Source of the DNA: Parietaria judaica
Lineage: Eukaryota > Streptophyta > Magnoliopsida > Rosales > Urticaceae
Assembly: GCA_954871525.1 (NCBI GenBank)
Contig: OX940867.1
Span: 16,593,343-16,657,342, forward strand
Direction: 5' to 3'
DNA: 64,000 nt
Below, piece after piece: positions 1 to 10,432 of the stretch. Within the stretch, counting starts at the first letter, position 1, and every line of letters starts with the position of its first letter. A program made the translations under genes and the position numbers. The notes below the pieces were generated by a model that was not told where the DNA came from, searched no databases, and saw only the letters and a program-made list of their open reading frames with translations.

Positions 1-2680
1 GTCCGGGTAACATTTAAAAATTAATTTAAAGCGGAAAAACTTGTTATCCGTACAACGATCCGGATATCGGATAATAACCATATAACAAGATCTGATAAAT
101 ATTATGTATTTTAATATTCATAAATCATTATTAATAATCTAGTCATAATAGGAAATAAATAGAAAGCAGTAAATGGTTGCATTTACTAACCCAATGCATA
201 AGGCCGTACCTCTATTGACGACTTCCGGCTGCGCTTTCTGATTCGGGCAGGGCTCCGCCGGTGCTAAGGGAAACTCCCGTGATCTTCCGGGACATTCTCC
301 TGGAATCCTCGTACCGAAGCGTGAGCTTCGCCGGCAGGACTCCGTCGCAAAATTTAAACTGATGGTTCTTTTTAAGCTTCCGCAGAACTAAGTCTCTTAA
401 GCCGAACCACAAAAAGAGATATCAGAGAGAAAATCCGCAGACCCTAAAGGAGAGGGAGAGTTCGAATTTTTCTTTGGGGAAATGTGTGAAAAATGTGTAG
501 AATGAGCCTCCTATTTATAGGCTCAAACCGTAACCGAATTGGAGAAATTCCCTCCCTAATTTTCGAATTTCATATATTAAATATAATTAATTATCTCAAT
601 CCAATGGTCCAGATTTAATCTTATCTAAATCCAATGGATATAATTAATTAGGGATTTAATTAAATAAGAAAGATTTGGATAAAATCAAAAATCCAATCTT
701 ATCATCTTATCTTTATAAATTCGAATTATATATATATATTGAAATTCGAATTATCATTATCTAGATCCAACGGTTGAGATAAATCTTTAAACCTATCTAA
801 TGGATCAAATTAGTTTAGGATGATCAAATATAAAAAGATTTAATAAAAACAATTTTGAATTTATCCATAAACCATAATTCGAAAAATAATATAAATATAT
901 ATAATTAATTAATTTCCAATCCGACGGTAAAGATTAAATCTTAAACCGATCTAACGGATATAATTAATTAACCAAATTCAAAAAATGAAAACTTGGTCAC
1001 CAAGTTATTAATTTCGAATTCATCAATATCCTAATCCAACGGTTGATATTAAATCATAACTGATCCAATGGATTAAATTGATTTTAGGGTTTTTCTCAAA
1101 TACTAAAACATTTGGTACTTTTTCCGCAATTATAGAAAGACCAAAGTCTATCCATTCGAATGTGAATGGATCCACATTCAAAGGCCCAATTCGATTTCTA
1201 CACTTTATAATATATAAAAATATATTATTTTCATATTAATATAAATCTATTAATCATTGAATAATTATTAATAATACATTAATAACAAAATTCGAATAAT
1301 TAAATTATATTAATATTCTCTGATCTCATTATCACACATTTAAATTTCATGGTGACACATCATCATTTAAATTCGTGACATGTGATTTAATTTCATAGTT
1401 TACCGAAATGATCACAAACTTAGAAATTCTCTAAATCACAAATCGTACGTCGAAACGACTCGGTTCCAAAAGCAAAGTTTCTTAGAATTTAATTTTCAAC
1501 AACTTTCATGTTGACAGAAAATGCAAATTCTACTTTATTTTGTCAGTTAATTTCGGTTACCAAGATATGGTACTTTTGCCACGCTACTGATAAAACTATC
1601 TGATGTCTGTCACAGACTTCAGTTTTATGAGTCTTGCCAAATGATATAAAAAACATTTCAATGTCTTTATCACGTACGTATCATCCGTTACGGAGCTATC
1701 ATGGGGACCATGGACCCGTATCACTTAAGCTCCAACGAACTGCTAGGGTGTTCGTCAAACCTCGGTGTTATTCCACTATAAACCCGAGGCTGCACTCTTT
1801 AGTGATACAGTATATATTATTCCCTTTATTACAGCAGGGTGTCCATTGATACAATCAAATTCTGGTTATTGATCTTCCACTTGATGATCCACACACGAGC
1901 AGGCGGTTTCTACCGTTATGCCCCTCATTGCATTTTCATCCTTGACTCAGTCAGTAATATTATGAGTGACCCACTTATGGTTTCGATTCATAAGTTGCGC
2001 ACGGGTACCTCTCACTTCTCACCATCGACAATCAAGGGAATCATCATGACTCTGAAGAGAGCTGTGTGATGCCCATGTCTATGACCAAGCTACCCTTACT
2101 GCTGACTATCATGCTCCCAAAATAATAGTGTTGGGAACAACGGTAATATATTGTGTTCTTTAACGGTTAAGTCAAAGAACAATCAAGCCAGCAGTTCGGA
2201 CTCAAGATCACTCAGGACTTAGATCGAATATCCATTTGATCATCTACTAGTGACTCAACTCCAAGTAATCAGTGACGGTCTTATATGATAACTTCCGGAG
2301 TTCAAGTCAGTTCCAGTCCAGTATGAAGACACTTCATACTTAATGCACTTCTAGTGAGTGTGACACACAAAAAATCCAGAATAGGATTGTCACTTAGTCA
2401 CATTAATGACCTTGAACGATTAATGAGCTCCCACCCAGTTAATCAGGTCACGGACATTTTAAGTTAATTTATTATGATTATTAATTCTTCCTCACATTGA
2501 CTCTGTTGTGATAATAATTCATAATTGCATCATTTATGAACTAAGGATCAAACATTCTATTTTACTCTACCAGAAACTATAATAAGATTATCATAATAAG
2601 CATCATCTTTATTCAACGACTTGTCATAATCTTTTACAAATGGATAAAAATATCTTGTTTAAGGACACATATGTCCAACA
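1..2680 (-). repeat. 3' LTR of the Copia element (partial)
   Basis: It is near-identical to 7459-10110, with scattered substitutions and small indels. One indel is an extra AT-rich stretch near 730-765. The right edge ends CCAACA at 2680, followed by the polypurine tract. A CTATAAATAG box read on the minus strand lies at 511-520. Small ORFs at 1634-2069 recur in the other LTR but run antisense to the element and are not supported as genes. Confidence 0.93.
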
Positions 2681-4502
2681 ATCTCCCACTTATACTTAAA
2701 GAAGATGACCCATGTCTTTCAGACCCATATTCTCCAAATGCCTCCTGAATATATATTTTTTTTGGCAACGTCGTGGTGAATGGATCAGCCAGATTGTCTT
2801 CCGAAGCTATTTTCACAACCCTCACGTCGCCACGACGCACTATTTCTCTTATGAGATGGTATTTGCGTTCTATATGTTTCGCCTTGTTATGGTCTCTGGG
2901 CTCTTTAGAATTTGCCACCGCACCACTATTGTCACAGTATAGTGTTTGGGGCCCATCTACATCTGGAACAACTCCCAGCTCTATGTAGAAATTTTTGAGC
3001 CAAACTGATTCTTTGGCTGCCTCAGAAGTTGCCACGTATTCAGCTTCCATCGTGGAATCTGCGATACAAGATTGCTTTACGCTTCTCCAGAATATCGTTT
3101 CACCAGCAATGGTGAACACTGCTCCTGACGTCGATTTTCTCGCGTTTCTATCAGACATAATGTCTGAATCAGTGTAACCTAGTAGATTCAGTTCTGATCC
3201 TGAAAACACTAACATATAGTCTCTCGTTCTCCGAAGATACTTGAGAATGTTCTTCACTACTGTCCAGTGAGCCATACCAGGGTTGGATTGGTATCTGCTA
3301 ACAATTCCCACAGCGTAACAGATGTCTGGCCTAGTACACTGCACAGCGTACATCAGACTTCCCACTGCTGAAGCATTGGGTATTCGCCTCATCTCATCTT
3401 GCTCTTCCGGAGAAACAGGGCACTGTTTCCTGTTAAGGAATACTCCATGTCTGGTCGGTAAATTACCTCCCTTGGAGTTTGCCATTGCAAAACGATCAAG
3501 CACCTTATCAATGTAAACTGCTTGCGATAAGGCTAGAAGCCTGTTGTTGCGATCCCTAAAGATACGGATCCCAATAACATAGCTGGCTTCTCCCATGTCC
3601 TTCATTTGGAATTGCGTAGATAGCCACGTTTTCATGTCCGATAGCCTCTTCACAATGTTTCCAATGAGAAGAATATCGTCGACGTATAGAACAAGAAATA
3701 TCTCCACGGTTTCATCATTGAGTTTGTGTATGCAGGCCTCAGTGATGTTCTGTATGAATCCATAGGATTTGATGGTTTAATCAAACCTTAGATTACAGGA
3801 TCTGGAAGCTTGCTTCAATCCATAAATGGATTTGAGAAGTCTGCAAACTTTCCCTTCTTGACCCTTCTGCACGAACCCTTCTGGTTGGTCCATATAGATG
3901 TTTTCGTCAATGTACCCGTTCAGGAAGGCGGTTTTGACGTCCATCTGCCAAATCTCGTAATTGAGACTACATGCTATGGCCATGAGAATCCGGATGGACT
4001 TATACTTAGCGACTGGAGCGAAGGTCTCATCGAAATCAATACCTTCCCTCTGGGTAAAACCCTTAGCCACTAGTCTAGCCTTGAAGGTTTCAACCTTCCC
4101 GTCCACTCCTCTCTTTCGCTTGTATACCCACTTACAGCCAATGGTTTTGAAGCCATCCGGTAAGTCTACAAGTTCCCAGACTTCATTAGAATCCATTGAT
4201 TCTATTTCTTGGTTCATGGCTTCCTGCCATTCTCCCTTATCAGGATACATCATGGCTTGCTCATAGCATATGGGATCTTCAACACTAGTGTTTGTAACAG
4301 CTAGGTGAAATTCCAACTGGGTGTGCTCGTAGCGCTCAACAGGTCTTTTGAACCTCCCACTACGTCTGAGTACCCCTTGGTTTTGATTTGGGACTGTGGT
4401 TTCCACACTCTCTTCGACAACAGACACTGTTGTCGGCGTTGTGACTTTGTCACAAGATCCCTTTTGTGAATAATTTCCTCTAATTTCTCTATTAACCATC
4501 AT
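2634..4502 (-). pseudogene. Copia pol fragment: end of integrase, reverse transcriptase and RNase H
   Basis: The reading frame begins just after the integrase, with the usual basic linker (RRSGRFKRPVERY). It continues through the RT fingers (CKWVYKRKRG, LVAKGFTQREGIDF), the palm motif QMDVKTAFLNG, the catalytic YVDDILLIGN and an RNase H carrying CDNSGAVANSKEP and HIERKYHLIRE. A TAA at 3777-3779 interrupts the same frame about 28 codons before YVDD. A Trp usual just upstream is Cys here. Apart from that stop the frame is open to beyond the polypurine tract. The enzyme family copies element RNA into DNA in virus-like particles. Gag, protease and the integrase catalytic core are absent, so this copy would depend on others. 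Confidence 0.92.
2681..2697 (-). other. Polypurine tract of the Copia element
   Basis: On the minus strand this reads AAGTATAAGTGGGAGAT, directly against the LTR. It is a typical Copia plus-strand primer. Confidence 0.85.
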
Positions 4503-4762
4503 GATTAAAAATGATATGATTTAATTAAATCAATTAGAGCAATTAAAGACTATAGATAAAAAAGTAACTGTCACTTTATTTTTCTGGATATTGCAAAAAT
4601 AATTCAAAAAAAATAAGACCTTTATTAATAAAGAATTATTCCATGCAATTAATATCCAAAGATAAATAAATAGAGGTCTTAACAATGCAAAATTAATGAT
4701 AACAATAAACTTAAATCGAATGTAAACTTAAAGCATGCTTCCTTCTTCGAGACACTCGAGTA

Positions 4763-5559
4763 CTAGCCGATTTCGTTCTCTGCTGAGTTCTCATCAACAG
4801 AGCTCCTGCTGAATCCTGAAAAGAAAATGAACAAGCGTTAGTATTTTAATCTATGGATCTGAGATTTGAATCTCTCCAATAAAAACTAATTTCGGGGTTA
4901 ACATAAGAGTCATTACCTCTCCAAGCCTGCAGATGTTCTCGGCACATCGTGTGCCCCTTTGCTTTTTGTTTGAGCCAGCATTCAATGCATAAAGCTCCAT
5001 TTCCGTTTTTCTTCTTAGCATAAGCAACTTCTGTGATGAAAAACGTTTGCAATGTTTAGATTTTTAATCTATGGATCTGAGATTTGCATCTCTCCAATAA
5101 AAAACTAATGTAGTATTCAGAACATGTTTTACCCTTTTGTGAACTGATGTGCAGTCTGCATCGCAGCTGACCTGGCACTCTCTTCCTTGTTCCACATTGG
5201 AAGCACATTGCAGATAAACCAACTTTTCTTTCTTTTCTTCAGGGTTCAGCTTTCGATTCAGTCTTTCGTTTGTTATCTTTTGCCATTGCTTGAGTGACAA
5301 GAGTCGTTACTTTGTTCAGCTTTTTCATTAGTCTCTCAATTTCACCCATCGAGGCTTTGAGTCTCGAATCTTTGAAGGATTGATTCTTGTTTGGATACTG
5401 GTCTAATAAGAAACTGAGTAACTCATATTTATTATCAGACTTGAACCAAGCACTGCCTTCTTCAAATATCGGTAGCTCAAACTCAGATGGAGGACCAGAG
5501 TTGACCGAATCTTTTTCATCATCCGTGACATTAATAGCTTTAGACATTTTAACTGGCAT
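4763..5559 (-). pseudogene. Intron-containing Cys-rich gene carried inside the Copia element; function unknown
   Basis: It sits where gag-protease-integrase should be. Exon 1 starts at ATG 5559 and encodes an acidic N-terminus, then a basic helical stretch (IERLMKKLNKVTTLVTQAM). After an in-frame TGA (CGA to TGA type, near 5241) the frame continues into CFQCGTRKR. Two GT-AG introns can be drawn: 5031-5132 (102 bp) and 4816-4916 (101 bp). Splicing joins the frames exactly (LHISSQK then EVAYAKKKNGNG, LCIECW, CREHLQAWRG) and ends at TAG 4763-4765. The result has pairs CxxC...LCIEC...MCREH, like a small zinc-ribbon protein. Both introns hold the same segment of about 45 bases. I do not recognise the family. 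It does not resemble Copia gag. Real introns inside a retroelement suggest capture other than by ordinary spliced-RNA copying, or an antisense-retained transcript. Confidence 0.65.
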
Positions 5560-5579
5560 TGAAAAAGAAACTTATTAAA

Positions 5580-7387
5580 CTTTATTATAGGTAGAATGTT
5601 TTTGAAAAAAAAAATTATTTGAAATAGTTACATGATGCAAACATATTCCGGGAAAACGTTAAATAAACCCTTTTAACTATTTCGTGATAATTTAACCGAC
5701 TGTATACGACGTTGCCGTCCTTAGTGGCATGGTCACTCTAAGGTGACTCGCGGTATCAACCGTGTAGTTTGGTTAAACTAAGTTTTAGTCATAAACTTAA
5801 TTAATATTCATAACAAGAACCACCGAAGTTCTCTATGATTATTAACTATCACCATAGACGGTCGGGAAGCACCAACTTCCGTGCAAGCTTAACCCATTAT
5901 TTTTTGTTCTCGGGATCCTCTTGGAAACGTCGTCCATGGGGAATGGTCACACTAGGGTGACTCGCGGTCCATTTCCAAGATTCCTCCGTCCCCATATTCT
6001 ATTGGAACTATCACAGTGTCAAACCTTCCACAAGCACACCTTCCTTGGGGAATGGACACACTAGGGTGACTCGAGGCGGTGTGGTCAGCAGACGTGTGAC
6101 AGTAATAATGGAGACCTTTGTTTTATTCTATACTTGCCATTGTTTTAGGAAATAACATTTTTTTTTAATTTCTAAGTTATAAAAACTTATTATATAAACT
6201 GTCTATTAATGACACATTAAAAATTTATATTTTGGCTTTATTTATTACGACGCGTAATTTTAAATAAGCCCTAGAAATGTGTTTATTATTTTGTCGGTAG
6301 TGATAGATCAATCCGTACACTCTCCAGGTCGATGGGAGGGGTCCTAACCGGTCACCCAGAAGTGGATGGTGAACCGGCCCCACTTTTGATTCCCTCTTCC
6401 TTAGGCAAGATTGTACGGTTGAAATTTTTCCGACTAATAATTAACACTTTTCCATTTACTCTTTATAAATATTTATATCTATCCTATATAGACATATTAA
6501 TAATGATCTAAACATAGACACTATGTTTGAGGGTTATGAAAATAGGTTATAACAAATTATATCTATGATGAATATTAATAATCTTATGTTAATGACACTT
6601 ATTCTCTAAGAATTATCATTAAACATTTTAATGCCCATTAATTATTATTTATGAAATATTAAAATAAGGCAATGATATTATTTTTCGAATATTATCATCC
6701 ATATTTTAATTTATTAAATAAGACAATGTTATTTAATTATTAAATAACATCCATATTCAATTTTATGAATTTATTAAAATAAGACAATGTTATTTATCCG
6801 GAAATAACATCCATATTTTATTCATATTAATTAATCAAACATAATTAATTTTCATTCATAAATATTAATTTCATTAATAATTAATATTTAATCCACGGAA
6901 TCCGGGTCGGAATAAAAATCCGACCCAATTAAAAAAATTGCACGTGGGCCCTCCGGGCTTAAGCCCGGGCCCACGTGCCCGTGGAATGGGCAAGGACAGC
7001 CCACGGGTGGGCCAGGGCAGCGCGCCCTTCGGGCTGGGCCTGCAGGCCCATTCCGCTGCCAGGCAGCGTGGCCTGCGGTAGGCCCTGGCCGAGTGACCCT
7101 GGCGTGGGCCTTGCCCGTGGGCCTTGCCCGTGGGCCTTGCTAGGCGAACTCCCTGGGGCTGCAGCGGCAGCCCCTGCTCGTTCCATCCTCGGGCTAGGCT
7201 GCCAAGGGCAGCCCGATCCAATTACCCGGTCCGATTTTTCGGGTCGGGTAATTTTTCTTATTTTAAATTAATATTTAAAATATCTAGAAATTCAAAATTT
7301 CAATTTTAAATAATTAATTTTATTCATCAAATAATTCGTTCTTAAACCCATTAATTAAATTACGTAATTATTTATCCTTGAAACTTG
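5580..7387. other. Long non-coding leader with a GC-rich island at 6940-7240
   Basis: Between the primer-binding site and the carried gene there are about 1.8 kb without a credible ORF. Most of it is AT-rich, but 6940-7240 is strikingly GC-rich, with many GGGCC/GGCCC and GCCCGTGG runs. ORFs called there are composition artefacts, open in several frames. Confidence 0.7.
5723..6079. repeat. Three dispersed copies of a ~28-bp motif in the Copia leader
   Basis: Variants of GGTCACACTAGGGTGACTCG occur near 5723-5753, 5941-5969 and 6050-6079. They differ by one to three bases and are spaced about 220 and 110 bases apart. The motif contains GTCAC/GTGAC arms that could pair. Its role is unknown; it lies in the untranslated leader. 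Confidence 0.7.
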
Positions 7388-7399
7388 GCTCTGATACCA
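7388..7399 (-). other. Primer-binding site for initiator tRNA-Met
   Basis: The minus strand reads TGGTATCAGAGC, two bases inside the right LTR. This is the standard complement of the 3' end of initiator tRNA-Met used by plant Copia elements. Confidence 0.92.
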
Positions 7400-7401
7400 A
7401 T

Positions 7402-10110
7402 TGTTGGGAATCACGTCTCGGATTCCATGTAAATTATCACGAATTATACCTCCGAACCGTCCGGGTAACATTTAAAAATTAATTTAAAGCGGAAAAACTT
7501 GTTATCCGTACAACGATCCGGATATCGGATAATAACCATATAACAAGATCTGATAAATATTATGTATTTTAATATTCATAAATCATTATTAATAATCTAG
7601 TCATAATAGGAAATAAATAGAAAGCAGTAAATGGTTGCATTTACTAACCCAATGCATAAGGCCGTACCTCTAGTGACGACTTCCGGCTGCGCGTTCTGAT
7701 TCGGGCAGGGCTCCGCCGGTGCTGAGGGAAACTCCCGTGATCTTCCGGGATATTCTCCTGGAATCCTCGTACCGAAACGTGGGCTTCGCCGGCAAGACTC
7801 CGTCGCAAAATTTAAACTGGTGGTTCTTTTTAAGCTTCCGGAGAACTAAGTCTCTTAAGCCGAACCAGAAAGAGAGATCAGAGAGAAAATTCGCAGACCC
7901 TAAAGGAGAGGGAGAGTTCGAATTTTTCTCTGGGGAAAGGTGTGAAAAATGTGTAGAATGAGCCTCCTATTTATAGGCTCAAACCGTAACCGAATTGGAG
8001 AAATTCCCTCCTTAATTTTCGAATTTCATATATGAAATATAATTAATTATCTCAATCCAATGGTCCAGATTTAATCTTATCTAAATCCAATGGATATAAT
8101 TAATTAGGGATTTAATTAAATAAGAAAGATTTGGATAAAATCAAAAATCCAATCTTATCATCTTATCTTTATAAATTCGAATTATCATTATCTAGATCCA
8201 ACGGTTGAGATAAATCTTTAAACCGATCTAATGGATCAAATTAGTTTAGGATAAAATCAAATATAAAAAGATTTAATAAAAACAACTTCAAATTTATCCA
8301 TAAACCATAATTCGAAAAATAATATAAATATATAATTAATTAATTTCCAATCCGACGGTAAAGATTAAATCTTAAACCGATCTAAGGGATATAATTAATT
8401 AACCAAATTCGAAAAATGAAAACTTGGTCACCAAGTTATTAATTTCGAATTCATCAGTATCCTAATCCAACGGTTGATATTAAATCATAACTGATCCAAT
8501 GGATTAAATTGATTTTAGGGTTTTTCTCAAATACCAAAACATTTGGTACTTTTGCCGCAATTATGGAAAGACCAAAGTCTATCCATTCGAATGTGAATGG
8601 ATCCACATTCAAAGCCCAATTCGATTTCTACACTTTATAATATATAAAAATATATTATTTTCATATTAATATAAATCTATTAATTATTGAATAATTATTA
8701 ATAATACATTAATAACAAAATTCGAATAATTAAATTATATTAATATTCTCTTATCTCATTATCACACATTTAAATGTCATGGTGACATACCATCATTTAA
8801 ATTCGTGACATGTGATTTAATTTCATAGTTTACCGAAACGATCACAAACTTAGAAATTCTCTAAATCACAAACCGTACGTCGAAAAGACTCGGTTCCAAA
8901 ATAAAAGTTGCATAGAATTTAATTTCCAACAACTTTCATGTTGACAGAAAATCCAAATTCTACTTTATTTTTTCAATTAATTTCGGTTACCAAGATATGA
9001 TACTTTTGCCACGCTACTGATAAAACTATCTGATGTTTGTCACAGACTTCAGTTTTATGAGTCTTGCCAAATGATCTTAAAAACATTTCAATGTCTTTAT
9101 CACGTACGTATCATCCGTTACGGAGCTATCATGGGGACCATGGACCCGTATCACTTAAGCTCCAACGAACTACTAGGGTGTTCGTCAAACCTCGGTGTTC
9201 TTTCACTATAAACCCGAGGCTGCACTCTTTAGTGATACAGTATATATTATTCCCTTTATTACAGCAGGGTGTCCATTGATACAATCAAATTCGGGTTATT
9301 GATCTTCCACTTGATGATCCACACACGAGCAGGCAATTTCTACCGCTATGCCCCTCATTGCATTTTCATCCTTGACTCAGTCAGTAATATTATGAGTGAC
9401 CCACTTATGGTTTCGATTCATAAGTTGCGCACGGGTACGTCTCACTTCTCACCACCGACAATCAAGGTAATCATCATGACTCTGAAGAGAGTTGTGTGAT
9501 GCCCATGTCTATGACCAAGCTACCCTTACTGCTGACTATCATGCTCCCAAAATAATAGTGTTGGGAACAACGGTAATATATTGTGTTCTCTAACGGTTAA
9601 ATCAAAGAACAATCAAGCCAGCAGTTCAGACTCAAGATCACTTAGGACTTAGATCGAATATCCATTTGATCATCTACTAGTGACTCAACTCCAAGTAATC
9701 AGTGACGGTCTTATATGATAACTTCCGGAGTTCAAGTCAGGTCCAGTCCAGTATGAAGACACTTTATACTTAATGCACTTCTAGTGAGTGTGACACACAC
9801 AAAATCCAGGATAGGATTGTCACTTAGTCACATTAATGACCTTGAACGATTAATGAGCTCCCACCCAGTTAATCAGGTCACGGACATTTTAAGTTCATTT
9901 ATTATGATTATTAATTCTTCCTCACATTGACTCTGTTGTGATAATAATTCATAATTACATCCTCTATGAACTAAGGATCAAACATTCTATTTTACTCTAC
10001 CAGAAACTATAATAAGATTATCATAATAAGCATCATCTTTATTCAACGACTTGTCATAATCTTTTACAAATGGATAAAAATATCTTGTTTAAGGACACAT
10101 ATGTCCAACA
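7402..10110 (-). repeat. 5' LTR of the Copia element (complete, ~2.7 kb)
   Basis: It runs from TGTTGGGAAT at 7402 to ATGTCCAACA at 10110 and is unusually long for Copia. It matches 1-2680 closely. ORFs at 9064-9499 are antisense to the element and repeat those of the other LTR; no product is claimed. Confidence 0.93.
7968..7977 (-). promoter_or_regulatory. Probable TATA box of the Copia LTR
   Basis: On the minus strand it reads CTATAAATAG, inside the 5' LTR and upstream of the leader. The same box is in the left LTR at 511-520. Position and sequence fit the U3 promoter; no transcript evidence. Confidence 0.6.
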
Positions 10111-10432
10111 GGATCGCCAACAACAGCCCGGAGACTCATCCAACACGACGGATTTGCCTCCAGCTTTGACGATCATTAGTCAACCCGCGTTGACTCAGCA
10201 TTCAATTATCCTTGTGTTCAGCGGGTCACTCTCGGGACCCGAACCTTGGATCCGACTCTAAGTTAAAGCCATTTTTACGCATTAACAATATATATATATA
10301 TGTTTATTTATTTTTTCTCTATTTGTAGATTATTTTTATTTTTAAGATTCAAGAATGTTAAGGAAAATATATATAATTAGTGATTAATCCTTAGGTATCG
10401 ATTTGCATGAATTTAAAGAAGGTAGTTAATAA
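10111..10432. other. Short unassigned segment right of the Copia insertion
   Basis: The first 150 bases are moderately GC-rich and open on the plus strand (ending GSLSGPEPWIRL, stop near 10261), possibly an exon remnant interrupted by the Copia. The rest is AT-rich with a TA run. I do not recognise the protein. Confidence 0.4.

Larger units (their letters stand above)
1..10110 (-). mobile_element. Copia LTR retrotransposon, minus strand, left end cut by window
   Basis: Two long direct repeats (1-2680 and 7402-10110) bracket an internal region. Read on the minus strand it has a primer-binding site next to the right LTR, a reverse transcriptase-RNase H pseudogene and a polypurine tract next to the left LTR, which is the Ty1/Copia order. 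LTRs start TGTTGG and end CCAACA. Position 1 aligns with 7459, so about 57 bases of the left LTR lie outside the window. No gag zinc knuckle, protease or integrase core is visible; that part is replaced by an intron-bearing gene (4763-5559). The element is therefore non-autonomous. The target duplication cannot be checked because the left flank is missing. Confidence 0.93.

Noticed and set aside
1634..2069. ORFs in the Copia LTR repeated at 9064-9499 and 36647-36853
   Set aside because: They are antisense to the element, occur only because LTRs are repeated, and have no recognisable domain.
6874..7271. Several overlapping ORFs in the GC-rich island
   Set aside because: Open in several frames on both strands because of composition; no motif.
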